A stretch of DNA of 64,000 nt from contig NZ_JAJQRG010000007.1 of the NCBI RefSeq assembly GCF_021228235.1, positions 1-64,000 on the forward strand, given 5' to 3'. A program made the position numbers and the translations under genes. The first letter of the stretch is position 1. Each line of letters opens with the position of its first letter. Shown here one piece after another: positions 1-7,719 of the stretch. Below the pieces are notes generated by a model. It did no database searches and was not told where the DNA came from. It was given only the letters and a program-made list of their open reading frames with translations. The stretch is from Pseudophaeobacter flagellatus. Lineage in GTDB: Bacteria > Pseudomonadota > Alphaproteobacteria > Rhodobacterales > Rhodobacteraceae.

Positions 1-37
1 ACCAAAACCGCTTCTTCTGACCCTTCTTGCCCGCCAT
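1..37 (-). CDS. Start of an IS transposase accessory protein (IS66 TnpA-like), cut by window edge
   Basis: Reading the minus strand from position 37 gives MAGKKGQKKRFW and then runs off the window. This matches the beginning I recall for short TnpA-type accessory proteins of IS66-family elements in Rhodobacterales (a basic MAGK(R/K)GQKKRFW start). An in-frame ATG at 49 would add four residues. Only twelve residues are visible, so the family call rests on the N-terminal signature alone; whether the element is intact lies outside the window. Confidence 0.5.
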   Translation of the reverse strand, partial: MAGKKGQKKRFW

Positions 38-51
38 AGAGTGCCCCATGA

Positions 52-73
52 TGTCCACTATCGATGGTGGACA
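52..73. repeat. 22-bp near-perfect palindrome in front of the IS gene
   Basis: The arms TGTCCAC and GTGGACA are perfect inverted repeats around the core TATCGATG, which is itself nearly symmetric. It lies just upstream of the transposase accessory gene, so it may be part of the IS terminus or an operator for the transposase gene. The IS end itself may lie near 66 to 79. Confidence 0.5.
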
Positions 74-136
74 CTATCAAACACTCCATCGCGCCGTTAG
101 AGCGGGGAAACCGGACGGATACGGTAGAAGTCACGT

Positions 137-220
137 ATGTTTGCATTTTACGACCTTGAAACCACGGGGACATCACCCGCTTTCGACCAGCCCCTACAGC
201 TTGCGGCGATCCTGACGGAT
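137..220 (+). pseudogene. sbcB: Exodeoxyribonuclease I (SbcB) N-terminal fragment
   Basis: The ORF opening at 137 reads MFAFYDLETTGTSPAFDQ and continues PLQLAAILTDG. That is the start of exonuclease I: the first DEDD exonuclease motif (DLETTG, the equivalent of DYETFG in E. coli) followed by the conserved P-x-Q-x-AAI-x-TD stretch. After about 28 residues similarity stops and the frame goes on as low-complexity Pro/Arg-rich sequence to 409. The full enzyme is about 470 residues, so this is a severed 5' end, probably cut by the rearrangements that brought in the neighbouring IS. Confidence 0.65.
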
Positions 221-699
221 GGGCATCACCCAGCCCCAGACCGACGACGCCCCCAGAGCACGCCACAAACCCGCCGCCCATCACCCGCGCGAACAGGCCA
301 AACGCTTGTTCCCGAGCCGGGATTTTCATTGAAGGGGATTTGCCATGTTGTTCAGACAAGGCCAGGTCAAGAAGAGTGCGGCCGTTGTGCGGGCAATTCG
401 GCGGCATAATCGCTCCGCAAGCTCAACCCGTCAGGCCAGGCCTGGCCTGACGATAGGATGCTACGGAAGTTCGGTGACGCTTCGGATGAAAGATGGTGGA
501 TGTCTGGTCATGGACGGCAGAATACTGCTTGCGGCTCGCTCGGTGGATGTGCTGAATACCCTTCTCACCGTCGCTCTTCGCGTTCCGGGTTTCTGTCTCA
601 CCTCCACTCCTTGGCGGGTATGGCGTGCCAGAAACCTTCCCTTATCAAATCACCTTAAACTGCCCCAGTGGCGCTAACCGCAGACAGCCCTGCATGTGG
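221..699. other. Gene-free stretch between sbcB scrap and transporter
   Basis: Short ORFs cross this stretch in several frames, but none gives a recognisable protein and none has a convincing ribosome site. Apart from the 24-bp palindrome at 429 to 452 nothing identifiable is present. It reads as decayed DNA between rearrangement points. Confidence 0.5.
429..452. repeat. 24-bp perfect palindrome
   Basis: The 12-base arm CGTCAGGCCAGG is followed without a spacer by its exact reverse complement CCTGGCCTGACG. It lies in non-coding debris between the sbcB fragment and the transporter gene. Without an unpaired loop it is a poor RNA terminator but could be a protein-binding palindrome or a REP-like unit. 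No second copy was noticed in the window. Confidence 0.6.
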
Positions 700-725
700 G
701 AACGGGCGCGTCGCCGCGCCCGTTC
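700..725 (-). terminator. GC-rich hairpin after the BCCT gene
   Basis: Perfect 11-bp arms, GAACGGGCGCG and CGCGCCCGTTC, enclose a 4-base loop. The hairpin begins 11 bases beyond the stop of the minus-strand transporter gene. It lacks a U-tract, so it may stabilise the 3' end or act with another factor rather than being a classic intrinsic terminator. Confidence 0.5.
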
Positions 726-736
726 AATGCTACGTT

Positions 737-2395
737 TCAGACATGCTTATGCTCTTGCATGAGGCCCTTAAAGATGCACCAACACATCACCAACAACACG
801 ACGGTGAAAGGCAAGCCAGTTGAGATCACCATCGCTTGCAACGACACGAGGCCGCCACCCAGAAGGAGCACAATGGCCACCAGGCCTTCGAAGGTACACC
901 AGAACACACGCTGCGGTATTGGTGCATCGACCTTGCCACCGGCTGTGATGGTATCGATTACAAGGCTGCCAGAGTCGGACGATGTGACGAAGAACACGAT
1001 CACCAGCACGATACCAATGGTCGACGTGATCGAGGCCAGCGGCAGGCTTGCCAACATCGCAAACAGCGACAATTCCGGCTTGTAGGCATCAATCACGTTC
1101 GCCTTTACCGCGCTGACGTCGACATTCGCGATCATGTCGTTGATCGCAGTCCCGCCAAAGACAGCCATCCAGAAGATGCAGACCAAAGATGGAATGATCA
1201 GCACACAGACCAGGAATTCCCGCACAGTGCGGCCACGCGACACGCGTGCAATGAACATACCGACAAAAGGTGACCAGCTGATCCACCACGCCCAGTAGAA
1301 CGCGGTCCAGCCTTCACGGTAGCCATCATCCACACGACCAAAGGGGTTGGACAGCGGCACGATTTCTTGCGCGTAGGCCACAAGCGTATTGCCAAAATCG
1401 GTAAAGATGCCAACGGCCCCTGCAGCGAAAATCACAAAGAGGAGCAGCGCAATCGCCACCACCATGTTGATTTCGGACAGAATCTTGACGCCACCATCGA
1501 GCCCCCGCACCACCGAGATCAGCGCCAGCATGGTGATACCTATGATCAGGATGACTTGAACCGTCACGCTCGTTGGAATGCCGTAGACAAATTCTAGCCC
1601 GGCATTGGCCTGTTGCGCCCCCAGACCAAGCGATGTCGCCAGGCCAAAGAGCGTGGCGAACACCGCAACGATATCAACGATGTGACCCCACCAGCCCCAG
1701 ACACGTTCGCCCAGGATCGGATAGAAAGCCGAACGGATGGAAAGCGGCAGACCTTTGTTATAGCTGAACAGCGCTAGTGAGAGGGCAACAACCGCGTAGA
1801 TCGCCCAGGGATGCAGTGCCCAGTGATAAGAGGTCGCAGCAAGCGCCATGCGCTTTGCGGCCTCCACGTTTTCCGGGATAAGCGCGCCACCCTCGGTGAA
1901 CGGGCGCACCGCGCCCAAAGGTTCATCCCCCCATGGGGTGCCAAAGTAATAGGCAGGTTCCAGAACACCAAAGAACATCAGCCCGATTCCCATGCCCGCG
2001 GCAAAAAGCATCGCGAACCAACCAGCATAGCCGTAATCAGGCGTGGCATCGGCCCCGCCTAACCGGACGGAACCATAGGGTGACACGATGAGAAAGAGGC
2101 AGAAGATGACGAAGATATTCGCCGCCATCAGGAAGAACCCGTCAAAAGTCGAGGTCAAAGCAGGCCGTAGCCAGCCAAAAAATTCGGCTGCCTGCTCCGG
2201 TGCCAGTAGCGCATAGACGACGAAGGCCACCACCGACAGGCCCGATATCAGAAAGACCGGGTTGTGAATATCCAGGCCGAATGGCCCGAACTGCTTTTCA
2301 ATATTGTCCTGACCGATCTCGTATTCGGTATCGATGATATCCGATGCGCCCTCGGGCGCGGGTATCCCTATGTTGACATCTTCGCTTTCGGCCAT
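737..2395 (-). CDS. BCCT family betaine/choline/carnitine transporter
   Basis: A 552-residue inner-membrane sodium-coupled transporter for quaternary ammonium compounds. About twelve hydrophobic segments follow a 45-residue acidic N-terminal tail. The family glycine motif GMGIGLMFFG (residues 134 to 143) and the Trp-rich motif WAWWISWSPFVG (about residue 370) are intact, so transport is expected; exact substrate cannot be read. The start has a strong GGGAGG at good spacing. A universal stress protein gene lies 39 bases upstream on the same strand, suggesting a two-gene unit. The window also has a complete choline-to-betaine pathway near 40 to 44 kb, so glycine betaine or choline is a sensible substrate guess. 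Confidence 0.92.
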   Translation of the reverse strand: MAESEDVNIGIPAPEGASDIIDTEYEIGQDNIEKQFGPFGLDIHNPVFLISGLSVVAFVVYALLAPEQAAEFFGWLRPALTSTFDGFFLMAANIFVIFCLFLIVSPYGSVRLGGADATPDYGYAGWFAMLFAAGMGIGLMFFGVLEPAYYFGTPWGDEPLGAVRPFTEGGALIPENVEAAKRMALAATSYHWALHPWAIYAVVALSLALFSYNKGLPLSIRSAFYPILGERVWGWWGHIVDIVAVFATLFGLATSLGLGAQQANAGLEFVYGIPTSVTVQVILIIGITMLALISVVRGLDGGVKILSEINMVVAIALLLFVIFAAGAVGIFTDFGNTLVAYAQEIVPLSNPFGRVDDGYREGWTAFYWAWWISWSPFVGMFIARVSRGRTVREFLVCVLIIPSLVCIFWMAVFGGTAINDMIANVDVSAVKANVIDAYKPELSLFAMLASLPLASITSTIGIVLVIVFFVTSSDSGSLVIDTITAGGKVDAPIPQRVFWCTFEGLVAIVLLLGGGLVSLQAMVISTGLPFTVVLLVMCWCIFKGLMQEHKHV

Positions 2396-2434
2396 GTTTC
2401 GGCCTCCCTATTGGTTTTTATCTAATTTCACACC

Positions 2435-2851
2435 TTACGCGCGCACAACCATCACCGAGCATTTCGCGTACTCGGCCAGTTTTCCGCCGTTGGACGGCCA
2501 AATATGGTCCATCACATTCGGCACATGGCTCGCCATCACAACAAGATCTGCGTCGGTGTCATCGATTGCGCGCATCAGCGCCTGGTCGATCTCGATCGTC
2601 GGGTCATGCGCGATGGCAGTGTGCCCAGAGGTTTCGATAGCATGCTTGGCCGCCTCTGCTGCGGCGAATGCGCTCAGCTTTTGACCAAACTCTTCTGGGT
2701 TATGTGCCAATTCGCTGGGTGCCGTCGAGGTAACGCCCACATATACAACCGGCACGCTGTAATGTTTTGCCAAATCAGCGGTGCAATCGAGCGCGGGCCT
2801 TAACCCTTCAACATGTGCCAAATCGACCGGTGCCATTATTCGTTTGAACAT
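2435..2851 (-). CDS. Universal stress protein (UspA family)
   Basis: A 138-residue single Usp domain. It opens MFKRIMAPVDLAH, the usual first beta strand with the conserved Asp, and ends VMASHVPNVMDHIWPSNGGKLAEYAKCSVMVVRA, where the G-x(8-10)-S/T nucleotide-loop region is only loosely conserved; ATP binding is therefore uncertain. The start at 2851 is chosen because GGGAGG lies just before it, whereas an in-frame ATG 42 bases upstream lacks one. It is followed by the BCCT transporter gene and probably co-transcribed with it. USP genes in Roseobacters often answer to oxygen limitation or stress; no FNR box was found here, but a palindrome lies at 2891. Confidence 0.88.
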   Translation of the reverse strand: MFKRIMAPVDLAHVEGLRPALDCTADLAKHYSVPVVYVGVTSTAPSELAHNPEEFGQKLSAFAAAEAAKHAIETSGHTAIAHDPTIEIDQALMRAIDDTDADLVVMASHVPNVMDHIWPSNGGKLAEYAKCSVMVVRA

Positions 2852-2890
2852 TCTTCCCTCCCGAGAGAGCGTGGGCCCATGGATGCAGTA

Positions 2891-2904
2891 CACATTCGAA
2901 TGTG
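2891..2904. promoter_or_regulatory. 14-bp palindrome upstream of the stress protein gene
   Basis: CACATTC and GAATGTG abut to form a perfect palindrome about 40 bases before the universal stress protein start. Its position fits an operator for the usp-BCCT unit. The cognate regulator is not recognisable. Confidence 0.35.
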
Positions 2905-3180
2905 CGCACGAACTCGCTTGATTTGCAGGACCATCAATTTTCAGCCCCTAGAACCAGCGTAATATTTTATAGATGCAAAATGCAACCATACGTTCTGACT
3001 TAGAAATTTTCGATCCTGCCCGGAAAATGGCGCGTCAAGACCGGCGCGGGGGCAACGACGATATCCAAGGGTGCCCCCTCATGCCCCGCAATTGAGGGCA
3101 GCTATTGTTGCAGGTTTCTGAAATAAAAAGCCATCTCCGCCCATCGCGAAACTCAAAATGGCCCGCCAGAACACCTCGAT
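2905..3180. other. Gene-free stretch between usp and the Fic scrap
   Basis: An AT-richer segment near 2930 to 3010 could hold the usp promoter. The remainder has only short open frames with no recognised similarity. Together with the Fic remnant it fills the gap between the usp and the PolX-like gene. Confidence 0.4.
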
Positions 3181-3333
3181 CTAAATCATTGTTGCTGCAA
3201 AGGCGTGTTCGATGCGTGCCGTTTTATCGTCCGTCAATGCCTTGAACTCGTGGGTTCTGGCTTGATGCGACAGGGTACCGCCGTTTTGTTGGAGGAAGCG
3301 AAACAACAGATCGATGGTGCGATCAGCTGATCC
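3181..3333 (-). pseudogene. C-terminal remnant of a Fic-family protein
   Basis: Read on the minus strand, about 50 codons give GSADRTIDLLFRFLQQ followed by NGGTLSHQARTHEFKALTD and a tail ending AFAATMI with a stop at 3181. This matches the winged-helix-like C-terminal tail of Fic/DOC AMP-transferases (pattern FLxxNGG-LSxxARxxEFxALTDxE). The Fic core with its HPFxxGNG motif is absent, and the reading frame does not continue convincingly upstream. It is a leftover of a lost Fic gene. The assignment rests on remembered family pattern. Confidence 0.5.
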
Positions 3334-3452
3334 GACACACAGACACCTAGGGTATTGGAGACAAGGTCAGTCAGCTCCCTTCTGCCCCCCCCATAGCATT
3401 GGCGGCTGTGCAGCCTAGTACCTGAGCACCTCTCTCACGGCCTGCCTGAGGG

Positions 3453-4367
3453 TCAGACCGGCGAGACTGCAACTTCGAAATCGCCTTCGTAGTAGCGGGC
3501 ACACTCGTCCTCACGACCGCGCACAACACGCCGACCGGCAAGGGCCCCGTGCCGCTGTGTCACGATGGTGCGTTGCGCCTCGGGCGCATCGCCATGGTGG
3601 AAGAAGACGATAACCCAATCCCTGGTCTTGTTCAGTTCATGGGCGCGCGCCGTGTTGGAATAGAGCAGGGTCAAATGCCAATCGCCCCTGCGCAGATGAA
3701 GAACAGGCAGCCATGCTACGCCTTCCGGGTTGAAGCGGCGCGGCGCGATCTGCCGCAGTTCACCGGCATCATCTTTCTTGCGATATAGGGCATCCGCTTC
3801 GAGCAGAAGGGAAACAGGTGGTTCTTTGGCCGGATCCGCCCTCGCGTTCCGATCGCGCCGGATCGGCTCGAGCCGACCTGAAAGTGCCGCCAAGATCGCC
3901 TGGCGACGGCGCGGCCCAAGACCGGGCACTGTCATCTTCGGATCTGCGAGCATCGCCTCGAGTTCTTCAAGACCCTCTGCGTCCAGCAGCGTGGCGAACC
4001 TGTCCGCCAGAACGGGCCCAACACCCGGAACGGTTTGGAAGACATGCTCGGGCGTTGTCTCGCCACGCAGTCGCTCAAGCTGTGCCCATCTTCCGGTTGT
4101 AAGAATCTCCACGATGGCGGAGGCAATACCACGCCCAATGGCGGGCAAGGCAATAAGGGCCTTGCTGCCACCATCGCGGTGGATGTCACGCAAGGACCTG
4201 TCCATTTGCTCGATCTGATCCGCCGCCGCGCGATAGGCGCGGATGCGGAACCTATCATCGCCCTGATTTTCCAAGAGATCCGCGTATGTGCGCAGTCGAT
4301 CAGCGATCTGCAAGTTCTCACGCAGCGCTTTCCCGGACTTAGCTTGCGAGGTTTCGGCGTTGGTCAT
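3453..4367 (-). CDS. Helix-hairpin-helix protein resembling the N-terminus of DNA polymerase X
   Basis: A 304-residue protein. Residues about 15 to 90 match the HhH 8-kDa domain of pol beta/PolX (ADLLENQGDDRFRIRAYRAAADQI), then two HhH motifs follow: LPAIGRGIASAIVEI and VPGVGPVLADRFATLLD, with a third VPGLGPRRRQAILAAL. The palm nucleotidyltransferase domain and the PHP nuclease domain of PolX are missing. In their place residues about 200 to 304 form a compact domain rich in aromatic and basic residues (LPVLHLRRGDWHLTLLYSNTARAHELN). It should bind DNA but not polymerise it. It is divergent from hsp20-lon. Function is unknown; a role in DNA protection or repair under stress is inference. Confidence 0.75.
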   Translation of the reverse strand: MTNAETSQAKSGKALRENLQIADRLRTYADLLENQGDDRFRIRAYRAAADQIEQMDRSLRDIHRDGGSKALIALPAIGRGIASAIVEILTTGRWAQLERLRGETTPEHVFQTVPGVGPVLADRFATLLDAEGLEELEAMLADPKMTVPGLGPRRRQAILAALSGRLEPIRRDRNARADPAKEPPVSLLLEADALYRKKDDAGELRQIAPRRFNPEGVAWLPVLHLRRGDWHLTLLYSNTARAHELNKTRDWVIVFFHHGDAPEAQRTIVTQRHGALAGRRVVRGREDECARYYEGDFEVAVSPV

Positions 4368-4459
4368 ATCGGTCCATCCAGATCAGCGAACACAATTCAC
4401 TTTGACCAAGCGACGCGCCAGCGCATTGCCCGTCGTCAATGCAAAGCTCGATGTCATGC

Positions 4460-4481
4460 CTGAATACTAATGGTTATTCAG
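4460..4481 (+). promoter_or_regulatory. Hairpin directly before the hsp20 ribosome site
   Basis: CTGAATA, an 8-base loop CTAATGGT, and TATTCAG form a perfect 7-bp stem. Its 3' arm ends at the ribosome-binding AGAAGGG of hsp20, so as RNA it could modulate translation, or as DNA it could be an operator between the divergent PolX-like and hsp20 genes. No ROSE-type anti-SD sequence was clearly seen. Confidence 0.4.
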
Positions 4482-4493
4482 AAGGGTTTTATC

Positions 4494-4901
4494 ATGTCTT
4501 CGAAAACGGCTGAAAATCGCATGCTATCCCAGGCAATTCGCCTATTGTCACGCGTCGATGATCTACGGAGACTCGGCTTCGAACTCGGCGAAGCCAGTGA
4601 TTGGGAGCCACCACTTGATCTGATCGAGACTGAGGCAGAAATCGTGGCCTATGTCGCCTTGCCCGGCGTTGAAATCTCAGACGTGAACATCTCGGTGGAG
4701 AATGGTGTGCTTTCGCTTTGGGGTCACAGACAACGACCCGAGGAATGGCGCAACGCGGGGATATTGCGGCTGGAGTTGCCTTGGGGTGTCTTCGGGCGCC
4801 GTGTGAAGGTCCCCGAGGGTTGTGCTTTCATCAAGCGAAGAGCGGTTCAGGGCTATCTCGTGATCCACCTCAAGAAACCTGTGCCGGAGATACAGAAATG
4901 A
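4494..4901 (+). CDS. Small heat-shock protein, Hsp20 family
   Basis: A 135-residue chaperone with an alpha-crystallin domain at about residues 40 to 130. The strand pattern PPLDLIETEAEIVAYVALPGVE and the later region LELPWGVFGRRVKVPEGC fit, but the usual C-terminal I-x-I/V motif is replaced by LVIHLKKP and a short tail PVPEIQK. Holdase activity is expected; oligomerisation may be altered by the short tail. The start at 4494 has AGAAGGG upstream; an upstream in-frame ATG at 4470 falls inside the hairpin. The stop overlaps the lon start in an ATGA arrangement, so the two are translated together, linking aggregate capture with degradation. Confidence 0.88.
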   Translation: MSSKTAENRMLSQAIRLLSRVDDLRRLGFELGEASDWEPPLDLIETEAEIVAYVALPGVEISDVNISVENGVLSLWGHRQRPEEWRNAGILRLELPWGVFGRRVKVPEGCAFIKRRAVQGYLVIHLKKPVPEIQK

Positions 4902-7291
4902 CGGAAAAAAAGGAAATGTCAGTGCCTGAAATCGGCAATGATCTGGTGGCCATTCCTGACGATGGCCTGATCATTCTGCCTGTCCGAAACTTTGTCGGGT
5001 TCCCCGGCACGGTCTTTCCACTTGCGGTCGGGCGTCCGGCATCCGTGACCGCAGTAGAACAGGCCGTGCGCGGGGACAGGCCGATCGGTATTCTTCTGCA
5101 ACGCGATCCGAACGACAATACACCGGATGCCGAGGGCCTCCACAAGATCGGATGCGCCGCGCAAATCCTGCGTTACGTTGCATCCCCCGACAGTGGCAAT
5201 CATCTGATCTGTCGTGGTACGGGCCGGTTCCGCGTTATCGAGCAGCTCAAGACCACCCCCTTCCCGATCGCACGTGTCATCCATCTTTCCGATGCGCTCG
5301 ACAAACGCCCTGAAACGGAGGCGCGGTTTCTTTACCTGCGTGAATTGGTGGTGGAGCTTCTGGAGATCCTGCCAGATGCCCCGGTCGGTCTGGCAGAGTC
5401 GGTCGGTCAGATGGCGGAACCGGGGTTGCTGGCCGATCTGGCAGCGGCCTATTCCGACTTTTCCTTGGCAGACAGGCAGGACTTGCTCGAGACGCTCGAC
5501 ATCGGGGCACGTATCGAGAAGACGACGAAACTTCTGGCACGGCAGCTAGAAGTTTTGCGCATCACGCGGGAGATCGGCGAGCAGACGCGCGAGGCGTTCG
5601 ACGAACGTCACCGCAAAGCCGTTCTGCGCGAACAACTTCAGACGATCAGAAAAGAACTTGGAGAGAACGGAAACGGAGTAGACCAAGAGGTAGCTGAACT
5701 GACCAAGGCTATTTCGGACGCTGGAATGCCCGAGGATATTCGGAACTACGCCCTCAAAGAACTGGGTCGTTACGAACGGATGCCTGACGCGTCTGGAGAG
5801 GCTGGTATGTTGCGCACGTGGCTTGACTGGATGGTGGAGTTACCTTGGCAGCCTCCCAAGGAGGCCGAAATCGATCTGGGCGAGGCCCGCCGCATTCTGG
5901 ATGCCGATCACTACGGTCTGGAAAAGATCAAGATCCGGATTATCGAATACCTAGCTGTGCGGCGGTTGGCCCCCTCTGGCAAGGCCCCGATCCTGTGTTT
6001 TGTCGGCCCGCCCGGTGTCGGCAAAACATCATTGGGCCAATCCATTGCGCGTGCGATGGGCCGTGCGTTTGCACGGTTCAGTCTTGGAGGGGTGCATAAT
6101 GAGGCCGAGATCCGCGGGCATCGCCGGACCTATATCGGCGCAATGCCGGGTACGGTGATACAATCCATTCGGCGAGCAGGTGCTCGAAACTGTGTTCTCA
6201 TGCTTGATGAGATCGACAAACTGGGTCGCGGAATAGGTGGCGATCCCTCCTCGGCCCTTCTCGAAGTACTGGACCCCGCTCAGAACGCGGCTTTCCGTGA
6301 TAATTATCTAGGCGTCGATTTCGATCTGAGCCATGTGGTCTTCTTGACCACAGCAAATATGCTCGACACGATCCCTGCCCCACTGCTCGACCGAATGGAG
6401 ATCATCTCACTGCCCGGCTATCTGGAAGACGAGAAGCTGGAGATCGCGAAACGGCACCTTTTGAAGTCGCAACTTGAGGCGACGGGTCTCAAACCGGATC
6501 AGGTGACGGTCGAGGATGACGCGCTACGGATAATCATTCGGAGTTACACAAGGGAAGCCGGGGTCAGAAGCCTTGAGCGCAAGATCGGGGCTGTTCTCAG
6601 AAATGCCGCCGTCGACATTGTAGAGGGCAAGGCCAAGACAATTCATGTGACGGCAGACGACCTGAAAGACAGTCTTGGCGCGCCGCGCTATGAGAACGAA
6701 GTAGCGATGCGAACCAGCCTTCCGGGTGTGGCGACCGGCTTGGCATGGACGTCCGTGGGCGGTGATATCCTGTTTATCGAGGCCAGCCGCACCCCCGGGA
6801 AGGGAACGCTTCAGTTGACCGGCCAATTGGGGGACGTCATGCGCGAAAGCGCACAGGCCGCGCTGACGCTGATAAAGGCGCGCGCGGACTCGTTGTCCAT
6901 AGATCCCAAAGTGTTCGAAACCTCGGACATTCACATTCACGTTCCCGCAGGTGCGACCCCGAAAGATGGACCAAGTGCAGGTACGGCGATGTTTGCCGCG
7001 CTGGCCTCACTTCTACTAGGCCGCAAGTTGCGCAGCGACACAGCCATGACGGGCGAGATATCGCTTCGCGGTCAGGTTTTGCCGGTGGGAGGTATTCGCG
7101 AGAAGGTCGTTGCTGCGGCCACGGCAGGGCTGCGGCGCATTCTTCTCCCGGCTCGCAACAGGCATGATTTCGACGAAATTCCCGAAGCCGCGCGCACCGT
7201 CCTGGAGTTCATCTGGCTGGAAACCGTCGATGACGTTCTCGAACATGGGCTTGAAAAAGAAGCCCGTAAAACCTCCAGAAAAAGTGCTTGA
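4898..7291 (+). CDS. lon: ATP-dependent protease Lon
   Basis: A 797-residue Lon, normal length. The N-terminal substrate-binding domain starts at ILPVRNFVGFPGTVFPL (about residue 28). The AAA+ module carries Walker A GPPGVGKT near residue 370 and Walker B CVLMLDEIDK near 435. The protease domain has GPSAGT with the catalytic Ser near 691 and the partner Lys in REKVVAA near 734. All catalytic parts are intact. The start at 4898 overlaps the hsp20 stop (ATGA). Most Roseobacters keep a chromosomal lon elsewhere next to core genes, so this hsp20-linked copy in an accessory region is probably a second, stress-dedicated Lon; that is inference. Confidence 0.95.
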   Translation: MTEKKEMSVPEIGNDLVAIPDDGLIILPVRNFVGFPGTVFPLAVGRPASVTAVEQAVRGDRPIGILLQRDPNDNTPDAEGLHKIGCAAQILRYVASPDSGNHLICRGTGRFRVIEQLKTTPFPIARVIHLSDALDKRPETEARFLYLRELVVELLEILPDAPVGLAESVGQMAEPGLLADLAAAYSDFSLADRQDLLETLDIGARIEKTTKLLARQLEVLRITREIGEQTREAFDERHRKAVLREQLQTIRKELGENGNGVDQEVAELTKAISDAGMPEDIRNYALKELGRYERMPDASGEAGMLRTWLDWMVELPWQPPKEAEIDLGEARRILDADHYGLEKIKIRIIEYLAVRRLAPSGKAPILCFVGPPGVGKTSLGQSIARAMGRAFARFSLGGVHNEAEIRGHRRTYIGAMPGTVIQSIRRAGARNCVLMLDEIDKLGRGIGGDPSSALLEVLDPAQNAAFRDNYLGVDFDLSHVVFLTTANMLDTIPAPLLDRMEIISLPGYLEDEKLEIAKRHLLKSQLEATGLKPDQVTVEDDALRIIIRSYTREAGVRSLERKIGAVLRNAAVDIVEGKAKTIHVTADDLKDSLGAPRYENEVAMRTSLPGVATGLAWTSVGGDILFIEASRTPGKGTLQLTGQLGDVMRESAQAALTLIKARADSLSIDPKVFETSDIHIHVPAGATPKDGPSAGTAMFAALASLLLGRKLRSDTAMTGEISLRGQVLPVGGIREKVVAAATAGLRRILLPARNRHDFDEIPEAARTVLEFIWLETVDDVLEHGLEKEARKTSRKSA

Positions 7292-7301
7292 TGGCTGTCA
7301 A
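7288..7301. promoter_or_regulatory. FNR/FnrL-type box overlapping the end of lon
   Basis: TTGAT-GGCT-GTCAA differs from the FNR consensus TTGAT-N4-ATCAA at one base. It overlaps the lon stop codon. On its own this would be weak, but two more boxes follow within 420 bases. Confidence 0.4.
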
Positions 7302-7389
7302 TGCAAACTGTGCGATACGGCGCAATTTGCATTGTGTCCGTGGCGCGATGCAGCGCCCATAGCTATGGAGGCTTCCTTATGGTTGATCA

Positions 7390-7403
7390 TTGATGTCCAT
7401 CAA
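7390..7403. promoter_or_regulatory. Perfect FNR/FnrL/Dnr box
   Basis: TTGAT-GTCC-ATCAA is an exact match to the FNR-family consensus used by FnrL and Dnr regulators of Rhodobacteraceae. It lies about 90 bases after lon and about 520 before the next clear gene. The gene it controls is not evident, so a small RNA, a small ORF (for example 7491 to 7565, 24 codons) or a long leader are candidates. Confidence 0.6.
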
Positions 7404-7442
7404 CATCGCGGCCATCAGAAAAACCATCAAGAAACAGTAATA

Positions 7443-7472
7443 GTCCCGGGCCACTCACGCTATGCCCGGGAC
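7443..7472 (+). terminator. Strong hairpin downstream of lon and the FNR box
   Basis: Nine-base perfect arms, GTCCCGGGC and GCCCGGGAC, flank a 12-base loop. No U-tract follows. It could end the hsp20-lon transcript or be a structured part of an RNA starting near the 7390 box. Confidence 0.45.
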
Positions 7473-7705
7473 AAGACCATCAAAGAAATTATGCTCAAAA
7501 TCATAGGACTACCAGGTCCTGACTTAGTCTCCCAAGTTTCCTCTGGTTCTATCGCCATCACCTGATAGCCCCGATCAACAAGTCTCATTGCTTTCCCGGT
7601 TCATCATTCCGAGGACTGCGCCTTGCGACGTTTTCCTGCGATCTTTCTCCGGTTTTGCTCCTCCTGTCGATGTAATCAGAATGCCCGATTCCCTCGGACT
7701 GATCA

Positions 7706-7719
7706 TTGATGGCCGTCAA
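7706..7719. promoter_or_regulatory. FNR-type box upstream of the CBS-domain gene
   Basis: TTGAT-GGCC-GTCAA is one base off the FNR consensus. It is about 207 bases before the CBS gene start, which would imply a long leader if it activates that gene. Confidence 0.5.
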
